Source of the DNA: Rhabditoides inermis | Lineage: Eukaryota > Nematoda > Chromadorea > Rhabditida > Rhabditidae | NCBI GenBank assembly: GCA_963966185.1 | Contig: CAWZYM010000331.1 | Coordinates: forward strand, 673,501-737,500 | Direction: 5' to 3' | DNA length: 64,000 bases | Shown here: in pieces, positions 51,201 to 63,092 of the stretch | Numbering within the stretch: position 1 is the stretch's first letter | Layout of the letters: every line of letters begins with the position of its first letter | Notes under the pieces: model-generated | Database searches by the model: none | The model's input: only the letters and a program-made list of their open reading frames with translations | What the model was told of the DNA's origin: nothing | Position numbers and translations under genes: made by a program

Positions 51201-53459
51201 CTATTCTATTAGCATTAGCATTATACTGTTCACAACTTCACTAACACACTTAACACCTGAAACTAATAGAACACCAAGAAACAGAAACATGCAAATGAAG
51301 AAAAAAACTTTAAAACAATCAATAACCAATCGATACCCACCTCTGTCCGGCATCCAAGCACACAATCTCCTTGCCGAACACCTCCCTGTCCACCAGACCG
51401 AGATCGTAGAGGAAGACGCGGATAGAGTCACACGTGGGGGCGGGGCTACAAGGGGCGGGGTCAACTCTCTCTCTCTCAACTCTCTCCTTCTCGTCTCTCT
51501 CCCTCTCTCCCCCCTCTCTCTCTCTTCCCCTTCTCTCCCCCCCCCCCCCCCTCTCTCTCACCTCTTCGTTTTGACCCTCCTCTCCTCTACTGTCAGCCCC
51601 ATCCATATGTTCTCCTTATCCACAACGACGCCCGGTCGCTGCAACTCCTGAAATCACAAATATTATTGTCAATTATGATCAACTATGATAATGTGATGAA
51701 CATCATTGATTGACATTATGATAAAATCAGAATTGAATAGTTAATACATGAGAAAATCGTATAGATAAAATAGTTAACCCTATTTGATCAGCATTCAGAC
51801 GACGCATTAAACAAATCACACTAAATATTACTTTTACAATCAGAGTAAAACGTATACAGTCCAGTTTGCACAATTTTAAAAACATCTGATTTATATTCTC
51901 TAGTGTATCATGAATAGTCATTTACGGCCGATTCCCCTTATTTCGTATGAAAACATATTACAACATTTTTAGATTCGAGCACAGGAACATTAATCAAATA
52001 ACACAGTTTGACTTTTACAATCACAGTGAAACGAACATAGTTATGTTTGCCCAATTCTAAAAATGAGATCGATCACAAACCTTGAGAATAGCCTCTGTGG
52101 TGGGCGAAGATTCGAGAGAGCGCATCTGAGAGTCACTGGAAAGAACAATCAAGTGAATTTCATAATTTATGAACTACAATCCTATGTTATGAAACTTGTT
52201 TTACACTCCTCTTGAATAAGAACGGACATTATTCAAAACAATATCATTTGTGCAACGACGTATGAAACATAAAATAATATGAAGTATTTTAAATGTCAAT
52301 GACTCACAGCTTGCAGGCAGCTTTGTGGAACTCGGGTGGGAAGTGGAAGTCAGGCTGGAGAGAGCAGCCAGACGAACTGAAAAGCTCTCCTCTCTCTCTC
52401 TCTTTCTCTCTCTCTCCCTCTCCCCCCCCCCCCGCCACCTCTCCACCCACCTCCTTCCCTTCTCCTCTTTCCCCGTAGGAGTGGCGGGAATAGATGGGGA
52501 TCCGTTCACCGTAGTAGCAGCTGACGACTGAAATCATAAATTATTTCAGCTTAAAAATATTTATGATATATCCAGACATAACAGCATCGTCGCTACAAAC
52601 CCAGAGAGTAATCGAGTAATCACGAATGGAAATCTTTGAATGGAAATCGATATCGCTCACGGGACCAGAGCCATAGCGAGACATTTATGTGTTGTGTATC
52701 GATATTCTGGTCTGGATCAATTCAATGAATGATGATTTTATAATCGAATACGCACCTGACTCACAGTGGTAGCAGTTGTCGCCGCACTCACTCCAGACGC
52801 CTCAAATAGAAACAATAACCTTATGTGCATCGTGTACGTTTCACCCTCACATTATCAGTATTTCGAGCATTTTACGATTAATGCAACTTTACTCACAATT
52901 GTTAGTAATTTCGTTATTTCATTGAAAGCGCTATAGAATACTCACGCAATACGCTTCACCCCATCTACAAACCGGCTAAACCCGTTCATACATCAATATA
53001 ACAACCCCTTTCAACTTCGATGCATTATTCTATTATACTATCCCGCATCCGTTATTTCATTGTAACTTGTAACATGTTCGTAATCCACGCGTACCTTGCT
53101 CCTGTCGCTGGCTGCGCTGTTGGCAGAGTCGCGCGAGAGGGCAGAGGCAGCCGAGGCGGAGCTCACTCCACTCACTCCACTCACGCCACTCACACCACTC
53201 ACTGTCGTCATCTGGGACACCACACTGCCCTTGTGCGCCGACTTGACTGAAACATGCGCATTTAGAAGTTCAAAACAATCGTTGTTCAGTCAGCCAAAAA
53301 CTAATTCAATCTTTACAAACATTTTGGTCACTCGCACATTCCACGAAAACTAATCTTCACTCGACGTACTTAACGTGTCATGCTCACAGAAGCTAATGTT
53401 GCGGACTCTTCCCTTTTCACCCAGAAATATCCTACCTTACTTCGATTTGCATCATCTCT

Positions 53460-53496
<37 letters not shown>

Positions 53497-56400
53497 CTCC
53501 CCCTCTCTCCCTCCCTCTCTCCACCCACCCTCATCCTCATCTGGCCGTGCCCTCATCCTGGCCACTCCCACCGTCGCCCCCTGCTGCGCGCACCGACGCA
53601 CATACACCACGCACGGACCGCCTGCAAGAAGGGAGAGCGATGAGTGAATTAGGGGGAGTCACAATGTATTCAAAGATACAGTGGCCGCGCGGACGACTTT
53701 ATTGTAAGAGACATAGGGGACAGGAGAGACACGCGCGCTCGCTGTCTGCACCCTCTCCTCTCGCCACAGTCGTTTGCGCAAGAATTCAAATTCATTTAGC
53801 CGTCAATAGAAGGCTACTTTCCGCGCACTGTGGGGTAATACGTTTCATCTCATACATGTTAATCACTAAGGACATTGCGAAACAATCTTTTCTCGCCAAA
53901 CGATTTAACCATTTGTGAAATCACAATGCACTGCGAGAAGAACGGTACAGAACAACAATGAATTTTCTAACCACAACGAAGTTCCCACAGTCAGTACGTT
54001 TCACCGCACACATATCAGTTATTTAGGAAATTGGAAAACAATCGGTGGCTTGTTCAACTACACAATCTAACCCTAACAATGTTTACGGTTCCGGATTTCC
54101 TAACCATAACGATGTTCTCACGACCAGTACGTTTCACTGCGTACATGTCAGCTAATAAAGACGCGGAAACACAATAGCATTTCTACATTCGTAACTAATA
54201 TATGGTACACAAGTCCTAAGTAGTACTTTACATGTACTGATGATGATGACCACAACTGATAGTGGAAATACAATAGTGCAAATATGCAAATATATCAGCA
54301 CTACTTTACAGATGCTGTCACTCCACTCACCCTTGGCGATCGCCTGTATGTGGCTGGCCTCATGAATAGAGAGAAGAGTTTCGCCGCTCACCAGAAAGTG
54401 CTGCAATAGTCTTCCATCAACCAAAATCGGACAGTAAGGGAATCAGAGAACCCTGTAGTCAAGAAGAAGAAGAAAAAGTAAGATCTGCCATAATTTTTAG
54501 CCACATTGTACCTCTTCTGTCTCTTCTGTTTCTCACTTTTTTTTGGCAGATATAGACTATTTTCGGGAGACCTAGGACTTCTTAAAGGTGTTAGAAGGCG
54601 CGAGGACCCACCCTGAACTTGGTCGAGTCGATGGCCTGTGGTCCAAAGTGGTGGAGGAGACGTCGTTCATCGCATACCAACTGCCGGGGAGCACGACCCT
54701 GTATCAATCACATGTGAATCACATGAATTGAATATGAATGAAAAACATATAAGTCGGTATCATTTGTGTTTTTCGAGCGTTTTGAGCACTTCGTTTTCTT
54801 GAGGAAATTCGGTGAGTACGCGATGAAAATTAAGTTCCATGAAAAAGTTGTAATGCACATTATTGTCAAATCTTTGCATTCTAACAAATATGCGAAGAAA
54901 ATTTAGCACTTTCGTTAAGATAGACAATTTTGCATTCTGGAAAACACGTGTTGCGAACTTCGTGATGCAAAAGTTTTTCGAAAAATATTCACTAGATCGG
55001 CGAATTTGGCGACGGCAGAATTCGCTGATCTTTCGTTGACCATTTCAGCGAATTAGGCGACGGCAGAATTTGCTGAATTTTCGTTCCTACATTTCCGCGA
55101 ATATGGCGTGGGCAGAATACGCTGAACTCCAGTTCACAAAAATTGTGCCACCGAGAGGAATCAAACCGGCGTCCCCCGTTCACCAACCGTCAATCCTACC
55201 ATTATACCACTTCCGCTCTTTCCCAGACGCTGTGAACTGGAGAATGTGTGCGCGAACATCTATGTAATTGCGAACACCTGTTCAGCTATTCGCATTCCAA
55301 AAGGAAGAACAAAGTTGTCGCTGTTGCTGGTATATTAAAACATAGATGTTTTATGTGCCATCAATAGTCGTTTGCATACTTCGTTTTCAGAATCATGATG
55401 GCGCATGTTTCACAACGTTTTAGAATCTCTGCGAACGAGCTGCCATGGTGTATTGGTAACATTCACGCTTCGTGATCGAGGGACGACGGTTCGATCCCCC
55501 TCACTGGCCGAAATTTTGTAAAAGCGAATTTGATCGGTCGCTGTTCAGCGAATTTGACCATCGCTAAATTCGCGGAAAACACACAAAGATCAGCGAATTC
55601 TGCCGTCGCTAAACTCGCCGAAACATTCCAATGAAGTTCCTCGAACTTTGTCATCGCAATATTTGCAGATTTGATGAAGAACTTTTTTTTTCTTTGCCCG
55701 ATAATATTCTGATAACCCAAATTCCCCATCCGAATTTCGCTGATCACATCGTTAGTTAGGTATTTTTTGAATTCTGCTACAATGATGAAGAGGGCGATGA
55801 AAGGTCCCGGATATGGTTGAAAGTAGCACTGTAGCGATACTCTCGAAAATCACAAATGATACCGACTTATATGAATCACATTCAGAATAAAATGAAAGGG
55901 TAACAGTGAATTACTTCACAAAACACATTCACACTTTTGGAATAGCCATGAAACATATTTCACAGGAGAAACTATCTAGAGTAATACTGACTACTTCGCA
56001 ACAAAAACTTCCGCACAAATATTAATCCTGAAACATATTTCACAAGAAACTATCGAAAAACTAACAAATTGCAAAATAAGCAGAATGCACGCCTCACGAC
56101 TCTCGCTACATGTAGAATCACATAACCAGTTCTCGATAATTACTTCACAAATCCCAATCTTACACCCGTAATGAAACATGTTTCATAAGTAGCACAAACA
56201 CAACAGAAACACTCACGACGACACAGAATAGACTGTAGAGTAGGTACTCTGCCGCCTCAAGGACCCGCTTACTCGCGGGTGCAGACTTGCGTTCAGACGG
56301 AGAGGACTGTAAGGGTGGATGAATGGTCAGAATCAGTTAGCCCTTGGCTGTGCGCGGTGCGCCCAGCAGCCGCCGCACGCGGATGGTGGACACGCGACGC

Positions 56401-59400
56401 GCACCTGGCTCTCTATTTTTTATGGTGCTCTCTACGTATCTCTGACCGGGGGAAGAAAGAGAGAGGTGATTCCTGTTGAGAGTTTATTTTACTTTCTTTC
56501 TTCAACACAAAGTTACGTTTCTACTCTACACTAAAACCTGTCGTCACATTCGATATCCAATATGATATACAGTGTCTGTCAAATAGTTACGTTCAATTAC
56601 ACATAAACAATACGTTTCTAGTTTACAACTGTTCCTCTCATTAGTCAGAAAGTGGATAAGTCAGAATCAGTCAGTTAGCCCTTGGCTGTGCGCCCAGCAG
56701 CCGCCGCACGCGGATGGTGGACACGCGACGCGCACCAGGGCCGTCTCTTTTATAGCTCTCTCTACGCGTCTCTGACTATGGAAAGAGAGAAGGTGTTAGA
56801 TATTTGTTACCTTCAAGTTGAACACAAAGTTAGGTTTCTACTCCACACCAACACCCGCTGTCACACTCGATATCCAATATCAAATGCAGTAGCACCGTTT
56901 TTCCACTACTCAAGTACATGTTTAATAACACGAACAATGCGTTTCTAGTTCACTACAAATACTGCTGTCATGCTTCTCATTAGTCAATCGATAGGTTGAT
57001 AACGGTCACACTTCAGAAAATGTTCCCTTCTCACAGCTAGCTACGTCCTGAGTGACCTCCCTCCCTCTCCCTCCCACTCCCTCTCTCTCCCCTCCTTCTC
57101 CCTCTCTCTCCCCTCCTTCTCCCTCCCTCTCTCTCTCTCTTTTTCTCTCTCTCTCTCTCTTTTTCTCTCTCTCTCCCTCCCCCCCCCCACCTGTCGCCTC
57201 TCCCCTGTCACTCCCATCTGTGCTGCTTCGGCGACCGTGTGCAGCACACTCTCGCACTCTGCCAGCAGCGGCGCCGACGTCAGCCACACCACGATGCACA
57301 TGTACGCGGCAACCACCTGCAAGGGGTTGAGAGAAGGGAATCGGACAAGACATCTGCGCCTCATCGTTCTATCACGCTATCGCAACCTCCTGCAATGTAA
57401 GAGGGATTGGACAAGTGTGCTTCTCAAGTCTCATCGTTCTATCACATGGAAAAGAGAATTCATAGAAGTAAATTTAGATAACACACATTTTTCTATCACG
57501 TCATTCAAGCTGTACGTCGCTACTACCTGCAATGGTCAAACAATGCATGTGTGCGCCTCTCATCGTTCTATCGAGATCCGAGCTTCAACACACCACAATC
57601 ACTGGCACCATGAATTCTTGCCGGATCACTAAGCTTCCCACACGGATAAATTGGCACTACATCTTTATTCCCCCACTCACCGAGCTGTGCAGGTCTTTGC
57701 TGTGCATGGGAGGCGGTTTGTTGAGCTGCGTTTCGATGAATCGACAGAGGGACGCCACGATCAGAGAGCCAGTCGACATGTCCTCTGAAACAACTCTTCT
57801 GTAATCATAATCTTTCCTGTATCGTTTTCTGTACGGTTTATCCTATCCACATGTTCATTTTGCCACAAGTTTGATTTTGATGACATATGTACAGTGTCAA
57901 TATGTTTCAATGGCAGTGTGACACACTGAATTCCTGAACAACACCAATTCGGAATTCAGCGAATAATTCGTAAACAACCAATCATTCCATCGACCCACTC
58001 AGCCAAAGGTTAATCCAAGATAGCGTTTCATGAACATAAAGCGAATGAATCGGATAGTAAGAATGAAGTGCACATGGTAGGAACTGCAACTCACTCAGCA
58101 GATTCATCACAAGATGTGAGTGCTCGCTAGTTCCTACCATGAGCACTTCCTTTCTACTATCAATGAATCGACTGACTGTTGCTGCATAGGACAGTATCCA
58201 CATCTCATAATGGCGGCAAGACATACTATTTCAAATTTCAAGTGTCACATCTGTTTTCGATTCTAGCCAAAAAGTGAATCATGTATAGTGTCAATATGTT
58301 TCAATCATTATGTAACACACAGGATTCTAAAAGAATTCAATCTCTTGATCGCTTGACTTTGGAAAACCAAACTCACTGTTGCTGAATAGGACGGTGGGAT
58401 GGATGGATGAGAGGGCGTTGAGGGTGTCGATCGCAGCCAGACTCACAGAGAACTCCGACGACTGAAACCATGTGGAAATAATTATTAATGAATATGACCT
58501 ATTTTTTCAATCATCATCTAACGGTAATAAAAGGAGAACAAATAATCATTACATTTTCTACACACCATTCTATGAATTTGTGCTGAAACATAGAATCTCA
58601 AATATAAAGAACATACTCAGCAACAGTGTCTTTCCTCGGCGTTATCCTATGTATCTAGCATCTTAGGCACTAATGTATGCTTCATGTCATCATGATTGTG
58701 TTGTAATATGCAGACATAACGATTCCGGATAAACGATTGATTGGCCTATTGAACGAATCAATAGAAAAAAAGCAAGGAGAAGATCACACATACTACATTT
58801 CTTTCATCTATACATTTGTTTTGAAACGTATCTCAAATAAGAAGAACATGAAATCCCGACTCACCCATTCGGGCTTGCATATCCGATCGCAGATGGCTGA
58901 GATCATTCCGCGCACGAAAGACGCGCACAGACCTGCAACACAGAGACGTATGTACCTGTCAACCCTTAACTCTCCATTCTCTTCTCCGCATAAGCCTGCC
59001 TCACCGATCCGTCTCTACCACCACTCTGCCCCAAGGATTGTCCGTCATCACTTCTCCATTCACTCATTCCCCCTCACCCTTCTCCGGGGCGCCGCTGTTC
59101 TGCACCGTAGTGATGCGTATCATCTCGGCCGTCTGGTCCTCCGTCAACCCCAGGTCGAACGAGCAGCTCTCCGATGCGAGCACAGTGCACATGGCTGCAA
59201 TATGTTGACACTTATTTCCAGTCACAACCCGTAAACACACTTTCCATGTTTTAGAAGAATTCTCTGTTGCTAGCACAGTACATGGCTGAACGAATGGATG
59301 TGAGTGTGGCGAAACAGGAAGATAATGATTCAGTGTGTATAAACCTTGATACTTTGAGATTATTTTAATGATTGGAAACCTAGGACAATTGCGGTGAAAT

Positions 59401-61263
59401 TGTTAGCGCAATAGTAACGTGACTTTGAAACATGTTTTACACATTTTGTTCTGTATTTAAAGAAATCTCCGTTGCAAGAAGGAATGAAAGTACAACGAGA
59501 CGCTGAAACGTATTTCGATTCACCACTCACACATTCGCTTTTTTATTTCCAGAATATTATTTCGAATCGAAAAAATAGCACAGTAATTGTAAAAATTAAC
59601 CCGCGAGCCTATCCCCGTCTGAGACAAAACTAGGTGACATATGAAGAGACTGCGAAAAGTTTTAAAACTCCTGACGTCGTCGTGATAAAAAGCCAATATT
59701 GTTCTCGGCTACGATGATTCCGGATTCAAACAGCTAAACAAATTCAAAAATCCCCAACCTAGCGTGAGCTGCAGATTCGCCGCCTCGGTCTCGTTCCTCA
59801 GACTGAACACGAGTGTCTTGTAGATGCGCGCCCGCAGTTGTAGATATGTGGTGGCGGCAGACTTGAGAGACGACGACGAGGCCATCTCTGAAAAAAAACA
59901 CTTGTAAAAAACATTTTGTGATTAAAAAAACAGTTCCGTTTCAACCAGCGCTACAACAGAGGAGAGGCCATCTCTGAAAAGGAAAACCAGTACAAACATT
60001 CTGCGATAAAAGCTGACTAAACTGCATCAAACAAAAGTTTGCTTATTATAACGCTCCAATGTAGCATATTTCTGACGAAACCAGATATACAAAAGCAAGA
60101 AGCACAGAAAAAGGTATGGAACACGACAGGGTACCGGAACACACGGCTCGGCGCGACACGACATCATGGTGTGCCGTCGGAGATGATAACAAACATGATC
60201 AACTGACGTGGTATCTTGGCGAGTCCGAACGTGTTGGGCCAGGATACGACGGAGGAGAGGGCGCGGAGACACGCGCGCCGCATCTCACAGGAGGAGAACG
60301 ACGGGTGCAGTCTGAGAAGGAGTAGTACTCATCATGGGCTCATAGCCACACTCATTGGACAGTGGCTATAATTGATTGTGTGACGCAGGTTTTTCTGTAA
60401 TAAACTTACTCATCCATATTATTTTTTTTCGTCTTTCCATTTACATTATACAAAGTAACAAAGCTTCTCTCAAATTAAACCATGTATCCATTTTTTTGCA
60501 TTTTTTCAAGATCTTTCATAAAAAAATACGTTCCAGATATTCCATAACTTGAGAAATCCATGCAATAAACGATGGTACAAAGCTTACCCCAAATTCAACT
60601 ATAGGATTAAAACAACTTGAAAAAGTCTATTCCCTACACACCATTGAGTAAATATCTCACTTATCCATAAAATGAATTCAACTCCAACGAGCCTGTTCTA
60701 CTTCGTGTACGCTTCCACCTAACAATCTAAATCAATCAGGAAAACATCAGCAATAACAATCTCCTCTCAACTGAAATCTCTTTCCCCATTCTCACCTCAA
60801 CTTGCTGCTCTCGATGAGTACAATGTCGAGTGCGAAGAGGAAGTGCGGGAGGAGGGCCTCCACTCCCGGCAGACCAAGACGGAACAGCTTCTCACCATAG
60901 AACATGAGAGAGCAGAGGACGAGACGGTCCTTCTGGAACGGGGGAAGGTCAACCTCATTTAACTATCCCGATAACGATAAATAAGTGGGGGGAGAGGTGG
61001 AAGGGAGAGAGAGAGAGAAAAAGAAAGAGACATAGCGCGCGATAGAGAGAGAGGGAGAGGGATAAAGGGAGAGGGAGAGAGAAAGAGAGAGAGAGAAAGA
61101 TAGAGAGAGATACAGACAGAGAGACAGATACAGACAGACAGACAGATATACAGACAGACGGACGGACGGACATACATACAGACGGACAGAGGTGAGATAG
61201 AGAGAGAAAGAGACAAGAGAGAGAGAGGGGAGAGTGAGAGCGCTGAGACAGAGAGAGAGGGAA

Positions 61264-61313
<50 letters not shown>

Positions 61314-62962
61314 GAGACAGAGTCGTCCGACCTCTATGAGTGCATCATGTACTGTGGACAGGAAGTGTGCGAGCTGTTCCGTGGGCAGCTTCTCCAGGCT
61401 GCTCTTCGAACACACGATACGCGTCAGAGCGCCTGCAATGGAACGATGTACAATCAATGCATCAGCCGATGATTCTTTATAAAAAATGATTGGAAGTGAT
61501 CATTATTTCGTCACTATATTACGGCTAGAACTAGAACAATACACACAACTTACTCAAACTGTGAAACATACCCATAAACAACTAAACAGCAAAACACATA
61601 TAGATCACATCCCCTTAACGCACAAAATACATTGGAAGTCTATCTTGTAAACTGTGAACTCTACCGATAGCAGCTGCCTTTCCAGCCACTACCCCCACAT
61701 ATTCATCACAATGAACACACATTGATAGTTGTTACTTGAAATGAACCCCACCAATAGCCGCGGCCTTTCCAGCCGACACCCCATCTGCCGTGTCGATGGT
61801 GGCATCGGGGGGCAGACTGCCGTCCATCGTAGAAGACGAGGTGCTGCCAGCTGCAATGCAACCATGTTGGATCTAGGACGTTTCCTCCACTTTTGGCAAG
61901 GTCCTCCACTAGCATGAACGATTTCTCCACCTAGTACCGATTCCCCCCCCCTAAAAACGACCTCCCGCAAAAGCACCGCATCTCGTATGCACCCTGTGAT
62001 ATGTTTCAACCATCACTACTTGTTGCAAGCATTAAAACATTATTTAATGCTTCCTCACGCATCGATCGTAATAAACTGTGAGACATATATACAATTACAT
62101 TCTTTCAACGACAATAAATTCACATTACACTTACGTTCAACATCGAATATATAACCAGAACCGAAAAATAAGCTACAATAATACATCGAGTTCGCCTGAA
62201 AATCAAAATCATTAATAACCACAACAATTCACTTCGACCACCAACCGTCACCACATACCCTCCCCTGATGACCACTTCAAATCAAAACAATAGATATCCT
62301 GGCCCCGCCCACCCATCGGCACATCATACGTACTCTATGAGTAACTAAAAGTAATATATAAGTATCTATAAGTTTCATCAATCACTAATTTTCGCGAGCA
62401 TTCCAAAATCGTTTAATGATGCTTCACCCATAGCTAGTCGTATTTTATCAACAGTTAATTAGAACTGAAGTGATAACTACAATAATCACCTCTCAAGAAC
62501 TCTATGAAAACAACCACAATAACAGCGCTAATTGAGCGCAACCACCCAGCGATCCCAACGTCAAATCAAAACAACAAAGGTGCGGTCAGTCCCTTGGAAA
62601 CTGCCGAACAGCCCCCAGCGAAACGCCTTTGGAACACGTTGTCTGATCGTGTTACCAAGGCGTTTCGAAGTCAGTATCGTAGGGAGTTTCGAAGAGACTG
62701 ACCGCTACTCATATATACTGGGCCCCAACCCACAAGCACTACCCCTGCCCCTCCTCCATCTCTAACTACACTACTCGCCCTGATCACAACCTACAATCAA
62801 AACAAACCACACCAATCTCTTCCCCCCCTCACCCACCGGCACTGCCGCGTCCCCTCCTCTCCCTCTCTCTGTGCTCCCTCTGCTGCGCGGCGTGCTGCTC
62901 CGACAGGGCATCCGGCATGTCGTCCAAGTCAACCGAGCACAGCGACAGACCAGATATCACAT
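42530..62962 (-). CDS. RALGAPB: Ral GTPase-activating protein subunit beta homologue (5' part off window)
   Basis: About 32 exons encode roughly 1057 residues matching the central and C-terminal parts of RalGAP beta. Exons 5' to 3': 62837-62962, 61752-61850, 61332-61432, 60796-60932, 60208-60311, 59759-59887, 59078-59194, 58865-58932, 58377-58461, 57681-57784, 57191-57316, 56217-56306, 54612-54698, 54331-54400, 53529-53621, 53095-53246, 52451-52527, 52308-52376, 52081-52135, 51562-51647, 51341-51445, 46349-46472, 45820-45943, 45320-45405, 44845-44937, 44504-44579, 43993-44123, 43844-43930, 43477-43553, 43104-43168, 42829-42945, 42530-42641. Diagnostic blocks are HSKDLHS then VVAAYMCIVVWLT, DGWTGHWATAYSAE, LWWADAANE with VAIVMPTERS, WVWLERLEDMPYFPH and GLVVSMAGLPDFL. 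The beta subunit is the non-catalytic partner that st abilises RalGAP alpha; the complex stimulates GTP hydrolysis on Ral. A Ser/Thr/Gly-rich linker precedes the C-terminal block. Phases agree except between 44845-44937 and 44504-44579. The first ~450 residues of the family lie beyond the right edge. Confidence 0.88.
43169..43476. repeat. GA-rich intron with a stray fragment of the terminal exon
   Basis: This intron of the RalGAP beta gene is mostly GA microsatellite. At about 43323-43351 it contains an approximately 28-bp exact copy of part of the last exon (ttcatagtccatctccttct and onward). It is non-coding. Confidence 0.75.
43720..43757 (-). repeat. Degenerate duplicate of an exon's 3' edge and donor
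   Basis: This resembles 43838-43874, the end of the exon encoding LERLEDMPYFPH. The copy reads LEPQGLAIFPI with the splice donor context retained, and lies about 120 bp downstream of the real one. Confidence 0.55.
45157..45319. repeat. CT microsatellite in a RalGAP beta intron
   Basis: The intron is almost pure CT/CCCT. The long open frames over it are low-complexity artefacts. Confidence 0.85.
45761..45810 (+). mobile_element. Truncated SINE tail
   Basis: It shares 'cccagccaaggagccccaat' and 'gctgataaacaaa' with the 3' end of the SINE at 8032-8411, and ends in (CAAA)n. A 5'-truncated second insertion of the same family fits. It lies 10 bp from the donor of exon 45820-45943. Confidence 0.65.
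46190..46216 (-). repeat. Duplicate of an exon's 3' edge and donor
   Basis: It matches 46349-46375, the end of the exon encoding VDILDNA. The copy reads LDVLDNA followed by a GTGCGT donor, about 160 bp downstream of the real donor. Confidence 0.65.
46473..51054. repeat. 71-bp satellite, about 64 units, inside a RalGAP beta intron
   Basis: The unit contains gtgatgacgtcattgggaaa, gaccgttcaagaaagaacac, ggtataagtc and ggaactgaaaggcgacaagg. Period is 71 bp. Variant units recur together: the 'agacgac' variant starts at 46761, 48039 and 49530, spacings of 1278 and 1491 bp (18 and 21 units). That shows higher-order block duplication. Every unit has TGACGTCA, the consensus CRE recognised by CREB/ATF proteins. 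On the minus strand each unit also mimics the 3' splice site and first bases of the adjacent exon (46472). 'ctgaaa' units keep TTTCAG, whereas 'cttaaa' units read TTTAAG. The array is an intron between exons 51341-51445 and 46349-46472 and encodes nothing itself. Confidence 0.95.
51055..51340. other. Unique part of the satellite-bearing intron
   Basis: AT-rich intron sequence with no repeats. Near the upstream donor it has 'ataaccaatcga' before CCCACCTCTG. The same layout occurs at the donor near 43085-43110. Confidence 0.6.
52756..52800 (-). CDS. Possible 45-nt cassette exon of the RalGAP beta gene
   Basis: A phase-0 segment reads ASGVSAATTATTVSQ between a TTTGAG acceptor and a GTGCGT donor. 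Its composition matches the flanking exons (SAATTV and SGVSGV motifs), and inserting or skipping it keeps frame. The GAG acceptor is unusual, so it may be optional or may be a decayed duplicate of neighbouring linker exons. Confidence 0.35.
53817..54172. repeat. Degenerate tandem repeat, about three copies of 120-130 bp
   Basis: Three diverged copies share 'cctaacc..aacga.gttc', 'agtacgtttcac' and 'acatgtcagcta'. They lie in a RalGAP beta intron and are non-coding. Confidence 0.6.
54748..55872. mobile_element. 1.1-kb TIR element with two opposed tRNA-like sequences
   Basis: The ends are TATAAGTCGGTATCATTTGT and its complement, probably flanked by TA. Inside, a 50-bp unit with 'ggcgacggcagaattcgctg' is repeated three times near 54997-55130 and recurs inverted near 55545-55640. 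Between them are two tRNA-like stretches: minus strand about 55147-55226 (A-box-like GTGGTATAATGG, B box GGTTTGATTCC) and plus strand about 55443-55508 (TGGTGTATTGG, GGTTCGATCCC). The stems pair poorly, so functional tRNAs are unlikely. It lies in a RalGAP beta intron. Confidence 0.65.
56321..56746. repeat. Direct repeat of about 90 bp, 340 bp apart
   Basis: 'gtcagaatca' through 'cacgcgacgcgcacc' occurs at 56327-56403 and again at 56664-56737, with similar flanks ('ctctctacg.(a/g)tctctgac'). It is intronic in the RalGAP beta gene. The identical short frames that result are not supported as exons. Confidence 0.7.
57303..57570. repeat. Tandem copies of an exon's 5' edge with acceptor
   Basis: The acceptor edge of exon 57191-57316 (gcaaccacctgcaa through ctcatcgttctatcac) is followed by two diverged copies at about 57372-57446 and 57511-57570. 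Each retains a CCTGCAA acceptor core and the 'ctcatcgttctatc' block. Confidence 0.7.
58174..58200 (-). repeat. Duplicate of an exon's 3' edge and donor
   Basis: It matches 58374-58400 (cactgttgctgaataggac), the end of the exon encoding SSIHPTVLFSN, 200 bp downstream, and retains a GTCAGT donor. Confidence 0.6.
59960..60010 (-). repeat. Duplicate of an exon's 5' edge with acceptor
   Basis: 'ggccatctctgaaaa' and the following 'acattttgtgat'-like bases at 59880-59925 recur here about 83 bp upstream of the real acceptor in gene direction. The copy keeps TTTTCAG. Confidence 0.6.
60960..61320. repeat. GA/GACA microsatellite in a RalGAP beta intron
   Basis: The intron is almost entirely GA with GACAGA and GACG interruptions. 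Several long low-complexity frames over it are artefacts. Confidence 0.85.
61660..61700 (-). repeat. Duplicate of an exon's 3' edge and donor
   Basis: It reads GVVAGKAAAIG with a GTAGAG donor, against GVSAGKAAAIG with GTGGGG in the real exon (61752-61850). It lies about 85 bp further downstream. Confidence 0.7.
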
Positions 62963-63059
62963 CTGAAAGGGGAAAAAGTATGAGAGAAGAGATCTCGTCT
63001 TTTTGAAGAGAACTAGTGGCAGTGCATGGTTCAGTCCACCCTCATACCATTCATCTAAA

Positions 63060-63092
<33 letters not shown>

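Noticed and set aside
55443..55508. Functional tRNA gene
   Set aside because: A and B boxes are good but acceptor and T stems do not pair properly, and it sits inside a repeat element.
56327..56737. An additional RalGAP exon in the duplicated 90-bp block
   Set aside because: The acceptor context lacks a pyrimidine tract and the flanking exons already join in phase 0 without it.
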